From Promethearchaeia archaeon (lineage in GTDB: Archaea; Asgardarchaeota; Lokiarchaeia; Sigyniarchaeales; SOKP01), in assembly GCA_029856105.1 (NCBI GenBank), contig JAHQWH010000015.1, positions 1 through 64,000 on the forward strand: a stretch of 64,000 nt of DNA, read 5' to 3'. The notes beneath the pieces are model-generated. The model was not told the origin of the DNA and did no database searches. It saw only the letters and a program-made list of their open reading frames with translations. Each line of letters opens with the position of its first letter. Position 1 is the stretch's first letter. This document shows positions 35,612 through 45,537 of the stretch, in pieces. A program made the translations under genes and the position numbers.

Positions 35612-36691
35612 ATGATTGCCTCAAAAGAACATAAGGAAAATTTAATTGAGTTTGCTAAAAAATTAAAATATAAAGCTCAATCATTTCCTAAGGACGAGAA
35701 TGGAGAGCCTACCGAAAAGTATCTTGAATATTTAAGTTTAATGTATGATCCAGAAATAATTAAGATTATTCTCCATTTAGATGTTTTCCCAAAATCTATG
35801 TCATTATCAAAGCTTTCGAAAAAGATTGGTATGGAAAAAGCTGATATATCAGCCAAACTTGCAGAAATCTGTAAGAGAGGATTTCTAATAAAAATAGGTA
35901 ATTATTACTCTTTACCAACGCCATTGTTTATTTACGACATGCCTTTTATTATAAAAGAAAATTATTCCAGAGACGAGATTGTTAAGTTTGCTCAATTAAG
36001 TAGAGAGTTTTACACTAACGATAAGTATTATAAGACATGGGAAAATAAAAGGGATGGTACGCCTCGCATGCGAGTCTTAACTGTTAGCGAGCAAGTTGAA
36101 CCTGGGCACCAAATAATTCCTATTGAAGAGGTTTATAATATAATTGAAACCAATACGGATTTTGCTGTAATTCCGTGTCCTTGCCGAAAAAGAGCGGAAG
36201 TTGAAGGGATTAGAGAATGTAAGGATAAATATCCCATTCACAATTGTATTCTGCTAGGACCAAACGCTAAAGCAGTATTAGAAATGGGAGATCCAGACAT
36301 AAAAGCAGCTAATAAAGAGGAGATAATAACACTTACTGAAGAGGCTGCTCAAATTGGATTAGTTCACGCTACAGATAACGATGCAACTAATTGCAATATA
36401 CTCTGTGCGTGCTGCGAATGTTGTTGTGGAATGTTAAAAGGAATCACTCGATTTGACAACCCTAGGGCTATCGCCAAAGCAAATTATATCTCACTTATAG
36501 ACGAAGAAAAATGTACGGGTTGCGAGACATGTTTAGAACGATGCAAATTTAACGCGATTACTATAGATGGCGTTGCTCACATAGACAGGAACAAGTGTTT
36601 AGGCTGTGGACTATGTGCTGTTACTTGTCCCAGTAATGCAATAACTATGGTAAGATTTGAAAGAGAGAACATTCCTGGAACGATTTCTTAA
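35612..36691 (+). CDS. Winged-helix plus ferredoxin-type iron-sulfur protein
   Basis: 359 residues. The N-terminal 115 residues contain a winged-helix-like segment (SLSKLSKKIGMEKADISAKL), the middle has a Cys cluster (VIPCPCRKRAEVEG, then NILCACCECCCGML), and the C-terminus carries a two-[4Fe-4S] ferredoxin (CTGCETCLERCKF and CLGCGLCAVTCPS). Similar architectures are widespread in anaerobic archaea and bacteria without a firm role; redox sensing or electron transfer are both possible. It closes the hyp unit 35 bases after hypF. Confidence 0.75.
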   Translation: MIASKEHKENLIEFAKKLKYKAQSFPKDENGEPTEKYLEYLSLMYDPEIIKIILHLDVFPKSMSLSKLSKKIGMEKADISAKLAEICKRGFLIKIGNYYSLPTPLFIYDMPFIIKENYSRDEIVKFAQLSREFYTNDKYYKTWENKRDGTPRMRVLTVSEQVEPGHQIIPIEEVYNIIETNTDFAVIPCPCRKRAEVEGIRECKDKYPIHNCILLGPNAKAVLEMGDPDIKAANKEEIITLTEEAAQIGLVHATDNDATNCNILCACCECCCGMLKGITRFDNPRAIAKANYISLIDEEKCTGCETCLERCKFNAITIDGVAHIDRNKCLGCGLCAVTCPSNAITMVRFERENIPGTIS

Positions 36692-36813
36692 AAATGATTC
36701 TTAACTTCTTATCATCTTTTTAGGAAATAATACTTCAATATCAAATTATCGGATTAATAATTTTATTTAAAAATTTTAATCAGATTAAATATATTGTGGA
36801 TGTGATTTAAAAA

Positions 36814-38211
36814 ATGGGAGGATTATTCGGAGTTTTTTCAAATAAAGATTGTATTAATGATTTATTTTACGGAACAGATTATCATTCACATCTGGGAACT
36901 AAAAGAGGGGGTTTGGCTGTAAAAAACTCTGGTGGTTTTCAAAGGTTCATCAAGGATATCACGACGAGCCAATTTAGATCTAAGTTTGATAAGGATATCA
37001 AGAAAATGCATGGAAATAAAGGTATCGGAGTCATTAGTGACTACGAAGATCAACCTTTAATTATCAGTTCGCGCTTAGGTGTTTTTGCCATTTCAACAGT
37101 AGGTAAAATTAATAACATAGAAGAACTCGCAAGCGAAGCCTTACAAAATGGAACTCATTTCTCAGAAATGCATGGAGGAGAAATTAACCCTACAGAAATG
37201 GTAGCAACAATAATTAGCCAAGCTGCTACATTTGAAGAAGGTATTCAAAAGGTTCAAGCTATGATCTATGGTTCTTGTACCATTCTTATCTTAACTGATG
37301 AAGGTATATTCGCTGCGCGCGATTCGCTAGGTAGAACGCCTCTCGTTATAGGTGAAAAGCCCGGTTCTTATGCTGTTGCAATGGAAACTTGTGCGTTCCC
37401 AAACCTTGGTTATAAAATCACAAAATATCTAGGACCTGGAGAAATCGTTTTTCTAAGTGAAAAGGGTTTCGAACAAAAGGTTGCACCAGGTAATAGATTG
37501 CAGATTTGTGCTTTCTTATGGGTCTACTATGGATATCCTGCTTCCAATTATGAAGGGATAAATGTTGAATCTGTACGGTATAAATGTGGTGCTTATCTAC
37601 GGAGAGAGGATGAACTGGAGATTGATCTCATAGCAGGGATCCCAGATTCTGGTACAGCTCATGGATTAGGTTATGCTAACGAAGCACATCTTCCTTATGT
37701 ACGACCCTTTGTAAAGTATACGCCAACATGGCCTCGAAGTTTCATGCCTCAGGAACAATCCATTAGAGATACCGTCGCAAAGATGAAACTTATACCGATT
37801 GAAGAACTTATCACGGACAAGCGTCTTCTTTTTTGCGAGGACTCAATCGTGAGAGGCACGCAATTGAGAAGGCAAGTTGAGAGGTTGTTTGAATCGGGGG
37901 CAAAAGAAGTACACATGAGACCTGCTTGTCCTCCACTTGTTTACGGGTGTAAATTTTTAAACTTCTCTCGATCTAGTTCTGAATTAGATTTAGCAGGAAG
38001 ATGGGCCATTAAAGAATTAATTGGAAAGGATCTCGAAAATCCCGTAGAGTATACCAATCCTGAGTCTGATAATTATAAAGCAATGGTTAATGTTATACGC
38101 GAAAAGTTGCATTTAACGACATTAAAATATCAGAAGCTAGAAAACCTAGTTAAAGCTATTGGATTACCTAAAGAAAAACTGTGTACCTATTGTTGGGATG
38201 GCGTAGAATAG
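36814..38211 (+). CDS. PurF-like protein without the glutaminase nucleophile
   Basis: 465 residues. Class II glutamine amidotransferase domain followed by a phosphoribosyltransferase domain, as in amidophosphoribosyltransferase. The N-terminus is MGGLFGVF where active enzymes expose a Cys after Met removal, so glutamine hydrolysis should be lost. The PRPP loop is kept in altered form (FCEDSIVRGTQ, Glu for the first Asp). The C-terminal LCTYCWDG resembles the PurF iron-sulfur cysteines. It may use ammonia or have another role. It faces the true purF (38229-39755) with only 17 bases between stops. Confidence 0.8.
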   Translation: MGGLFGVFSNKDCINDLFYGTDYHSHLGTKRGGLAVKNSGGFQRFIKDITTSQFRSKFDKDIKKMHGNKGIGVISDYEDQPLIISSRLGVFAISTVGKINNIEELASEALQNGTHFSEMHGGEINPTEMVATIISQAATFEEGIQKVQAMIYGSCTILILTDEGIFAARDSLGRTPLVIGEKPGSYAVAMETCAFPNLGYKITKYLGPGEIVFLSEKGFEQKVAPGNRLQICAFLWVYYGYPASNYEGINVESVRYKCGAYLRREDELEIDLIAGIPDSGTAHGLGYANEAHLPYVRPFVKYTPTWPRSFMPQEQSIRDTVAKMKLIPIEELITDKRLLFCEDSIVRGTQLRRQVERLFESGAKEVHMRPACPPLVYGCKFLNFSRSSSELDLAGRWAIKELIGKDLENPVEYTNPESDNYKAMVNVIREKLHLTTLKYQKLENLVKAIGLPKEKLCTYCWDGVE

Positions 38212-38228
38212 TTATTTTTAAAAAAATA

Positions 38229-39755
38229 CTAACTTCTATCTGATGATATAGCTCTTTCCATTTCTATTATTTTATTTACAGATTTTAGTGGATATTCCCC
38301 CGTTAGACATGCCATACACAACTGGTTTTTACTTTTTCCGATCGCACTAACAAGATCATCAATAGTTTGATATCGTAGAGAATCAGCACCAATTTTCTTT
38401 CTAATCTCTTCGACATAGTTTTCCACTCCATAAAGATTTTTGAAGCGTCCTGCGATTAATTCTGAGGTTGTAGGAAAGTCAATACCCATGTAACATGGTC
38501 TTATTACAGGAGGACAACTAATTCTTACGTTAACAGAAATCGCACCAGCTTCTCTAATCAAGTTAATAATCTTTTTTGTAGTTGTTCCTCTTACGATCGA
38601 ATCATCTAGTATGATTACATTCTTACCATTGATAAAAGCTTTAATTGGGTTTAATTTTTCTTTTACAGCCGCTTCCCTATTTTTTTGTCCAGGCATTATG
38701 AAAGTGCGCCATCCCACATATCGATTCTTCATTAAGCCCTCTACATAAGGTAATTGCGCTTCTTGTGCGTAACCTACAGCAACACTTCTCCCCGAATCAG
38801 GTACTGGAACCACGATTGTGTTTTTTTTTAATTGAAGGTCATCCAATAAGGGATCATTTTTAGCCAAATTTATCCCTAATTGCAACCTTGTCTGAGCAAC
38901 GGAAACTCCATCAATAATTGAATCAGGGCGAGCAAAATATACGAATTCAAACTGACATAGAGCTGTTCTTTCACTTTTCAACACCATTTCTGAATGTATG
39001 CCTTTTTGATGGCTTAAATGAACGATCTCTCCGGGTTCTACATCTCTAATAAGTTTTCCACCTAAAACATCAATACCGCAAGATTCAGAGGAAACAATGT
39101 AATGGTGTCTTTCTTCAGTTTTTAATTCGCCTATACACAAGGGTTTAAATCCCAAAGGATCTCTAATAGCGTAAATATCTCCTTCAGTTGTTAATATTAA
39201 AAGCGAATAAGATCCGTCTAAAGAACTACTTGCAGTCTTCAGAATGTTGGGCCAACCTTCATTTCTTAAAGCAATAGATGCTATCAATTGAGCTATTACT
39301 TCAGTATCTGTATTTGTGATAAAAATTCTTCCTTTATCTTCTAAGCTTTGTTTTATTTCTGCATAATTAGGTATAGTTCCATTAAAGGCTAAGGAAAATT
39401 CGATTTCATTGCTTTTGAAGTGAAATGGTTGCATGTAATCAGGAGATTCAAAGTCTTGAGCTCCAGTTGTAGCGTACCTATTATGGCCAATTCCAACATT
39501 GCCCCAGAACTTGGACAAAACTTTATCGTTTAACACATTGGAAACTAATCCTTTTTTCTTATAAGTAAAAATTCCTCTACCCGTTTTAAGAATAGAAATC
39601 CCCGTGGATTCTTGACCGCGATGTTGCTGAGAAATTAAACCGCTATATAACAATTTAGAAACAGAGTAGGCAGTATCTTTGCAAGCTATACCAAAAACCG
39701 CACATTGTTCTAAAGGTTTATCTCTCTTAAGACTGGTTTTATGCTTTAGAGCCAT
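38229..39755 (-). CDS. purF: Amidophosphoribosyltransferase PurF
   Basis: 508 residues. First step of purine synthesis: PRPP and glutamine to phosphoribosylamine. A 17-residue propeptide (ending PLEQ) precedes the catalytic Cys18 (CAVFGIA), as in the iron-sulfur type of PurF, which is processed on maturation. SGLISQQHRGQESTGI and the PRPP loop IILDDSIVRGTT are intact, and LCMACLTGEYP supplies C-terminal cluster cysteines. Convergent with its degenerate paralogue. No other pur gene is nearby. Confidence 0.95.
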   Translation of the reverse strand: MALKHKTSLKRDKPLEQCAVFGIACKDTAYSVSKLLYSGLISQQHRGQESTGISILKTGRGIFTYKKKGLVSNVLNDKVLSKFWGNVGIGHNRYATTGAQDFESPDYMQPFHFKSNEIEFSLAFNGTIPNYAEIKQSLEDKGRIFITNTDTEVIAQLIASIALRNEGWPNILKTASSSLDGSYSLLILTTEGDIYAIRDPLGFKPLCIGELKTEERHHYIVSSESCGIDVLGGKLIRDVEPGEIVHLSHQKGIHSEMVLKSERTALCQFEFVYFARPDSIIDGVSVAQTRLQLGINLAKNDPLLDDLQLKKNTIVVPVPDSGRSVAVGYAQEAQLPYVEGLMKNRYVGWRTFIMPGQKNREAAVKEKLNPIKAFINGKNVIILDDSIVRGTTTKKIINLIREAGAISVNVRISCPPVIRPCYMGIDFPTTSELIAGRFKNLYGVENYVEEIRKKIGADSLRYQTIDDLVSAIGKSKNQLCMACLTGEYPLKSVNKIIEMERAISSDRS

Positions 39756-39881
39756 ATTATTACTTTAATGAAGAATAAGGTTTTTAAAATCTACAATAAC
39801 TACAACTAATTTAAATGATTTATAATTTTTAATAATTGGTTTAATACAATATAAACAAAGTTTAAAGAAAGTTGGTAAAAA

Positions 39882-40553
39882 ATTAACGATAAAGATAAAT
39901 ACCTTGCTTTTGTTATCTTAATTGGCGGAAAAAGCTCTCGGTTCGGTTCAGATAAAGGACTCTTTAAATTTCGAGGAAAGGCTTTAATTGATTACCAACT
40001 AGAAACCCTCTCTCGCTTTAAATACGATATTTTTCTCGTTGCTAATTCAAAGCAACAAGTCCAAAATTACATCACTAATATTGATTTTAAAAAGGTAACG
40101 GGTTTTATTATTGACGATTATGACTTTATTCAAGATCAAGAATCGCGATTACCTCTGATTGGATTATATTCTGCCTTTAAAGAATTAAAAAACTTAGAAT
40201 ATGAAAAGATGTTCGTTCTTCCATGTGACACCCCTCTAATTAAACATGAACTAATAGATTTATTAATAACACAATGTAAAAAATTTGATTGTTGTATTCC
40301 AAAATGGAAAGAGAGTTATTTAGAACCATTATTTGCTATTTATCACGTTAATAAAGCCTACGAAACCTCGTTAAGAAATTTGCGACAAAAAGATTATAAA
40401 TTGACGAATATTATCGACCAAGATTGGAAAACAAACTACATCTCAATTGAACAAGACGTTAAAAAATTAGATCCTAACCTTTTGTCCTTTAAAAATATTA
40501 ACAAACTTGAAGATATTAAAATATTAGAGTCTATCTTAAACAAAACTCAATAA
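39882..40553 (+). CDS. mobA: Molybdenum cofactor guanylyltransferase MobA, apparent ATT start
   Basis: 223 residues. Transfers GMP to molybdopterin, needed for FdhA and formylmethanofuran dehydrogenase. The nucleotidyltransferase signature ILIGGKSSRFGSDKGLFKFRG lies in frame near the N-terminus, and FVLPCDTPLIK is the metal-binding motif. The first ATG (40209) would cut off the active site. Upstream, the frame is TAA (39876-39878), AAA, then ATT 39882 (INDKDKYLAFVIL), with no ATG, GTG or TTG; ATT is the only plausible start unless there is a sequencing error. A second such case is cooC. Confidence 0.85.
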   Translation: MNDKDKYLAFVILIGGKSSRFGSDKGLFKFRGKALIDYQLETLSRFKYDIFLVANSKQQVQNYITNIDFKKVTGFIIDDYDFIQDQESRLPLIGLYSAFKELKNLEYEKMFVLPCDTPLIKHELIDLLITQCKKFDCCIPKWKESYLEPLFAIYHVNKAYETSLRNLRQKDYKLTNIIDQDWKTNYISIEQDVKKLDPNLLSFKNINKLEDIKILESILNKTQ

Positions 40554-40580
40554 AAAAAAAAGAGTAGATTTTATTATTTC

Positions 40581-41060
40581 TTAATCTCGTGGCATAATTG
40601 AACCGATTAGTCCTAAAACGCCTCCACCAACTAGGAAATAAGTTCCTAAACCTAAAGTGCCAATATCTACAAGAATTGGATAAAAACCTCCGAAATGCTC
40701 ACCTGTGGTGAGAAGCATAAAAACGAAGGTCATCATACCTAAGATCTCTGTGTAAACGAATAACAAGAACATTACTCCAATAGCCAGTGGAACAAGCGAA
40801 AAGATAAGGCCAACAATTTTAACTTTTAAACCAACCAATTGTAGTACTCCGGAAACAAGCCAAACTATAAAAAGAACCAACATAAAGTAGAAAGCTAATG
40901 CATCAGCGCCAGGATCCACTCCAATTATATCAGGAAGATTCATAGCGAATCCTATACCAGAGCCTACATAACCAGGGGCAACTAAGAAAACAGCAAATAC
41001 ATAAGTTCCCAAGATAGTTAGGAGCGCTCCTAATATTAGTAAAATTTTACCTACTGCCAA
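40581..41060 (-). CDS. Four-helix membrane protein, unknown
   Basis: 159 residues, four hydrophobic helices (about 4-30, 55-78, 82-112 and 130-155) rich in Gly. No charged active-site motif. Unknown family. Convergent with mobA (27 bases between stops), so probably single. Confidence 0.6.
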   Translation of the reverse strand: MAVGKILLILGALLTILGTYVFAVFLVAPGYVGSGIGFAMNLPDIIGVDPGADALAFYFMLVLFIVWLVSGVLQLVGLKVKIVGLIFSLVPLAIGVMFLLFVYTEILGMMTFVFMLLTTGEHFGGFYPILVDIGTLGLGTYFLVGGGVLGLIGSIMPRD

Positions 41061-41433
41061 ATTTTATCACTAAAAGTTATTTTTTATTTTTTGTAAAAGA
41101 AGTTCGTTAATTTATATTTATATCTTTTCACTCTTAAAAAAATTTAGTATGTGAATGACTTTTTAGTCCAGTTTTTAAGTTTTTTATTAAATTCTATTTC
41201 CATTTATTTAAAATCATAGATGCATCCTAATTTTTGGCTTATGAATTCAAAATTCACATCTTATTTTTAATTAAAACGATCTTTTAATACCGATAATCCA
41301 ATTCTCATATTAACTTAAATTAAATAATAAATCTTTATAAAAATCATAGATTTTTAATACTAATATTACAATTTCAATTTATTTATCAATTTAAGATTAA
41401 TCAAAACTTAACTTATAACTTAGGAAATTTACG
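41061..41433. other. Intergenic gap before fwdA, 373 bp
   Basis: Divergent promoter region between the 40581 membrane gene and fwdA. AT-rich. A sequence AAAATCATAGAT occurs twice (about 41211 and 41340). No coding frame or RNA gene recognised. Confidence 0.4.
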
Positions 41434-43155
41434 ATGAGCGATTTAATAATAAAAAATGGCTTAGTTTACGACCCTTTGAACGATATCGACGGCGAGAAGA
41501 AGGATATCTACGTCAAAGATGGCGTGGTTGTTAATAAAGTTAATGGAGACGCCAAAGTTATCGATGCCACGGGCATGATAATTATGCCGGGAGGAGTTGA
41601 TATTCATTCACACATCGCCGGGGCAAAAGTTAATGCTGGACGAACATTACGACCGGAAGATAAAGTGCCAGAAAGTAACGAGAAAAAAACTAAAATAAGG
41701 CGATCTGGCACAGGATTTAGCGTACCAAGTACATGGGCTACGGGTTATAGATACGCCACGTTAGGATATACGACCGTATGTGAACCTGCTATGCCTTTAT
41801 TGGAAGCTCGACATACTCACGAAGAGTTTTTAGAAACTCCTATTATCGATAAACTCGCAATGCCAATCCTTGGAAATAACTGGTATGTCCTCAAATTTGT
41901 AAGGGAGAAAGATATCGAAAAGTTAGCAGCGTACGTAAACTGGATTATGAAAGTTACGAAAGGTTATGCGATTAAAATAGTCAATCCAGGAGGTGTAGAA
42001 AATTGGGCTTGGGGTAAGAATTGCGATAGCGTAGACTCTCCAGTTTTGCATTGGGATGTTACACCAAGGCATATTGTCGAAAGTTTAGCAAAAGCAAACG
42101 AATTATTAGGATTACCACATTCAATTCATGTCCATTGTAATAATTTAGGTCACCCTGGAAATTACGAGCATTCAATAGAAACCTTTAAAATTTGCGAAGG
42201 AATCGAACCCTATGGTGAAAGAGAAAGATCACTTCATGTTACCCACTGCCAATTCAATGCGTATGCCGGCACAAATTGGGGTGATTTTGAATCAGGAGCA
42301 TCCCAAATAGCAGAGTATGTCAATTCGCACAAACACATGTCTTTGGATGCCGGCCAAGTTGTTTTTACAAAATACGCTACGACAACGATGACGGGCGACG
42401 GTCCTTGGGAACACGCTCTCCACCATCTCGGAGGGATGAGTCCTTGGGGCGCAAAACCAGGTATGAAATGGATAAACGGTCAAGTCGAAGGGGAGTCAGG
42501 ATCGGGAGTAGTACCCTATTTCTTCTCTCCGAAAACGGGAGTAAACGCCGTCCAATGGGCAATTGCCCTCGAGTTAATGCTCTTAATCAAAGATCCTTGG
42601 CAGATTAGCCACACGACAGACCATCCCAACGGAGCGCCATTTACGACTTATCCTATTGTATTCAAATGGTTAATGGATCGCAAATCCCGAAAAGATATGC
42701 TAGAGAATGTTGTCTCAAAGAAAGCAAGTACAGCGTCAACGCTTCCAGATTTAGACCGAGAATACACTCTAAATGAGTTGTGCATCGTCACGAGAGCAGG
42801 AAACGCAAAAACCTTAGGGTTAAAAGATCGAGGTCATCTTGGCGTTGGTGCAATCGGTGATGTGGCGATTTATAAATTAGATCCTGAAAAGATGGATGGA
42901 CATTCAATTGAGAAAGCGTTTTCGAGAGCAGCGTATACGATAAAAGAAGGTCAAATAGTGGTAAAAAACGGAGAAATCATGGCAACACCTATGGGAACAT
43001 TAATTCGCGCTGAAGGGAAAATTAAGGAAAGCGTTCACGAAGATATGATGGAAGACGTGAAAGCTTCTTGGCGGGACCACTACAGCATTAATTTTAACAA
43101 TTACGCGGTACAAGACGCGTACGCTCCTAAAGAAAAGATTATTAATGGAGCTTAA
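41434..43155 (+). CDS. fwdA: Formylmethanofuran dehydrogenase subunit A (FwdA/FmdA)
   Basis: 573 residues. Amidohydrolase-type subunit with a binuclear metal site that condenses formate with methanofuran (or releases it) at the entry of the archaeal Wood-Ljungdahl pathway. Motifs: GVDIHSHIAGAKVNAGR (metal-binding HxH), the carbamylated Lys region GYAIKIVNPGG, SIHVHCNNLGHPGN and the HTTDHPNGAPF metal Asp segment. Full length. It stands alone; the molybdopterin subunits FwdB/D and the other subunits are not in the window. The upstream gap is AT-rich with a probable TATA region. Confidence 0.95.
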   Translation: MSDLIIKNGLVYDPLNDIDGEKKDIYVKDGVVVNKVNGDAKVIDATGMIIMPGGVDIHSHIAGAKVNAGRTLRPEDKVPESNEKKTKIRRSGTGFSVPSTWATGYRYATLGYTTVCEPAMPLLEARHTHEEFLETPIIDKLAMPILGNNWYVLKFVREKDIEKLAAYVNWIMKVTKGYAIKIVNPGGVENWAWGKNCDSVDSPVLHWDVTPRHIVESLAKANELLGLPHSIHVHCNNLGHPGNYEHSIETFKICEGIEPYGERERSLHVTHCQFNAYAGTNWGDFESGASQIAEYVNSHKHMSLDAGQVVFTKYATTTMTGDGPWEHALHHLGGMSPWGAKPGMKWINGQVEGESGSGVVPYFFSPKTGVNAVQWAIALELMLLIKDPWQISHTTDHPNGAPFTTYPIVFKWLMDRKSRKDMLENVVSKKASTASTLPDLDREYTLNELCIVTRAGNAKTLGLKDRGHLGVGAIGDVAIYKLDPEKMDGHSIEKAFSRAAYTIKEGQIVVKNGEIMATPMGTLIRAEGKIKESVHEDMMEDVKASWRDHYSINFNNYAVQDAYAPKEKIINGA

Positions 43156-43278
43156 ACTAACTTCTTTTTTATCTTTTAATATTCAAGATAAGTCATAAAT
43201 AGATTTATATTTCATAATAAACAAAGAATCTTACTTCATGTTATTATTTTTTCTTTAAAGGGGGTAACTCAAGTAAGT

Positions 43279-43932
43279 ATGGATAATTTAGACGATTATG
43301 TCTTAAGTGTTCAGAATTATAAAGAAGGGAATTATGAATACGAGACTATAACTTCAATATTGGATGTTATAAAAGCTATAGAAAGCGGAAAGAAATTCGT
43401 TTTCCTTGAGGTTGGTGCTATATCATTAATTATAGTTGGATTCGTCTTTTTTATTTTAGTATTGATACTAACAACAATTTTTTATTATTTTATGTATATA
43501 TCTCTGGGTTTTATTCTATTTACTTTCTTTTTTTTTCTTCTACTTTTCGGAATTTTTGCTATTCCAATTCTTAAAATATTTATAATTCCAGGGTTTCTGA
43601 TGTTACGCACCCCCTTTATAGTTTTAGGCGCAGAAGGAATTGTATATAAATTGAAGACTGGTGGTATTAAAGGATTTAATTGGGAAGAGATTAGTATGGA
43701 TGTTGTTGAGGAAACATCGGACCTGAAGTTAAATTCTATGAGTTCATTTCAAATTTACTTCTCAATGCCAAATAGTGATTTTTTCAATTTTGGTGCAGGG
43801 GACTATTCATTGAAAGAATTTCCAGATATAAAGCAAATTGGATGCGGTAAAGCTAAAGCTCTATTTTTATTTACATTTGTGAATTATTATAATTATGGAA
43901 AAAAGGGATCGTTTGAAGCACAAAATTTTTAA
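43279..43932 (+). CDS. Membrane protein with PH-like soluble part, paralogue 1
   Basis: 217 residues. N-terminal soluble segment with an NYKEGNYEYE motif, two or three hydrophobic helices (about 48-75, 78-98 and 100-117), then a beta-rich C-terminal domain (PFIVLGAEGIVYKLKTGGIKG, FNWEEI) reminiscent of bacterial PH domains. The next gene has the same layout, so they are tandem paralogues with 21 bases between them. Function unknown. Confidence 0.6.
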   Translation: MDNLDDYVLSVQNYKEGNYEYETITSILDVIKAIESGKKFVFLEVGAISLIIVGFVFFILVLILTTIFYYFMYISLGFILFTFFFFLLLFGIFAIPILKIFIIPGFLMLRTPFIVLGAEGIVYKLKTGGIKGFNWEEISMDVVEETSDLKLNSMSSFQIYFSMPNSDFFNFGAGDYSLKEFPDIKQIGCGKAKALFLFTFVNYYNYGKKGSFEAQNF

Positions 43933-43953
43933 ATTAATAGAGTTGTAAAAAAT

Positions 43954-44580
43954 ATGGTAAATAGTAATTCTTTAGATGAATTTAAAGAGGTATATTACAA
44001 ATATAAAAAAGGAAAATATACTTTTGGTAAATATGGGACAGGAGACCAAATTCAAAAGGCGTTCTTGGATGGAAAAATCTTTGTGTTAAGGGGAAGTGAT
44101 AAGATTTCTATCATTTGTATACTTATTATGTTAATTCTAGTTGTATCTTCGACTTTATACGTCGGTTTAGATGATGAATATATTATAATCGTTTTAACAT
44201 CACACGTAATCTCATCTTCTATTGTTGGTATTAGTGTAATTTTTATTCATATTATTTTAAAAAGGAGATTTATCGTTATAGGTCCTTCAGGAGTCTATTA
44301 TCGGAAAATCATTAAAACAGGCTACTTTCAATGGAGAGATGTGACCATTGCTGAAGGAACTATCCATACTACAAGAGGAGGAGGATATATGAGACCACCA
44401 ATGACAACCACCCAAATAACAATCATCTTGCCTAATGAAGAAAAAATTCGTTTCGAGTCAGGACCTTACGGAAACAAAGAATTTGTGAGAAAAGTCAAAC
44501 GAGTAATGTTTTTACGCCTTTTTCAAATTTATTCTAAGCTTGCAAAGGATACTATTGAAGCAAGGAGGACACAATATTAG
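43954..44580 (+). CDS. Membrane protein with PH-like soluble part, paralogue 2
   Basis: 208 residues. Similar order to the previous gene: YYKYKKGKYTFGKYGTGDQ at the N-terminus, two membrane helices (about 52-70 and 78-108), then RRFIVIGPSGVYYRKIIKTG and FQWRDVTIAEG, matching PFIVLGAEGIVYK and FNWEEISMD of its neighbour. Pairs of W-containing strands recall bPH domains. It is probably cotranscribed with paralogue 1, and the products may form a heteromer; inference. Confidence 0.6.
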   Translation: MVNSNSLDEFKEVYYKYKKGKYTFGKYGTGDQIQKAFLDGKIFVLRGSDKISIICILIMLILVVSSTLYVGLDDEYIIIVLTSHVISSSIVGISVIFIHIILKRRFIVIGPSGVYYRKIIKTGYFQWRDVTIAEGTIHTTRGGGYMRPPMTTTQITIILPNEEKIRFESGPYGNKEFVRKVKRVMFLRLFQIYSKLAKDTIEARRTQY

Positions 44581-44675
44581 ATTTCAAAACAAGCAACTGA
44601 TATTTTTGAACTATTTTTTTCCATACATTTTTATGAAGTGTTTATATATAACTAAAGCAATACTATATAATAGAA

Positions 44676-45365
44676 ATGTATAAAAAGACAGAACCAAGAG
44701 ATTATATCTGGGTAATTCCGTTAGTGGCGGGGGTTTTTGCAATAATTGCAATTTTATCCCCAACAGCTAATTTTAGTTATGAGGGTGTAACTTGGGCTTG
44801 GTGGATGTGGGACTTTACGACGATGGGTGTAGTGGGTTATGAGTCCATTAATTTATTCATTTCTGAGGTGGATTTTATTATACCTTCGATAATTGCTACT
44901 AGCGTTGTATTGCTTAGTGCGGTTAATTTATTGATACTTTCTATTAAAACAAGAAGGAGAAACTTAAGTATCAAGGGTTTTGAAGTAATGTCAATTATCA
45001 GCGCTGTTTTATCGATTGGTATAATGATCTATTACATTATTGCTATGGATATCGCATTTTACGATGGATTAACAATAGAAGGTACCATATTTCCAACAGG
45101 GTATCATTTTTGGGAAGTATTTAACCCAGGTTTTGGTATTATTTTGCCTTTTTTGAGTGCAATTTTATCTTTTGTAGGAGTTGGGGTATTTCGATATTAT
45201 TTAAAACGAAAAGAGGATATTATTCCACTTAAAACTGATACTATTAAAGAATATTTTCCAGTATCAAAAACAATAGGAAGTCTAAACTATTGTCCTGAAT
45301 GTGGATTTAAAATTCTACAGAATTTTGACGCGAAATTTTGCACTAATTGTGGCTTTAAATTTTGA
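44676..45365 (+). CDS. Four-helix membrane protein with C-terminal zinc ribbon
   Basis: 229 residues. Four hydrophobic helices at about 10-28, 62-90, 102-127 and 151-175, then a linker and a zinc ribbon (YCPECGFKI and FCTNCGFKF). The zinc ribbon is like that of the proteins at the left edge of the window, but the membrane part differs. Unknown function. Confidence 0.65.
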   Translation: MYKKTEPRDYIWVIPLVAGVFAIIAILSPTANFSYEGVTWAWWMWDFTTMGVVGYESINLFISEVDFIIPSIIATSVVLLSAVNLLILSIKTRRRNLSIKGFEVMSIISAVLSIGIMIYYIIAMDIAFYDGLTIEGTIFPTGYHFWEVFNPGFGIILPFLSAILSFVGVGVFRYYLKRKEDIIPLKTDTIKEYFPVSKTIGSLNYCPECGFKILQNFDAKFCTNCGFKF

Positions 45366-45510
45366 AATTCTATATCCAAAAATATTATCTTACACTATAA
45401 TCTTTACATCTAATAACTTAAAAAACTAAATAAGAGAAAAGATTTAAATAACAAAAAATTAATAGTTATGGTAAAGTAAGACAAAAGTAGGACACAACTT
45501 TTGAATCAAA

Positions 45511-45519
45511 ATTTAAATA
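45511..45519 (+). promoter_or_regulatory. TATA-like box of the candidate RNA gene
   Basis: ATTTAAATA is centred about 25 bases before 45540, the expected distance for an archaeal TATA box driving plus-strand transcription of the structured element at 45538-45680. Confidence 0.4.
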
Positions 45520-45537
45520 GTACGAATTAAATAAAAA

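Noticed and set aside
42405-42608. Arg/Ser-rich 67-codon frame within fwdA
   Set aside because: Out-of-frame reading of a strongly conserved gene; composition is typical of a shadow.
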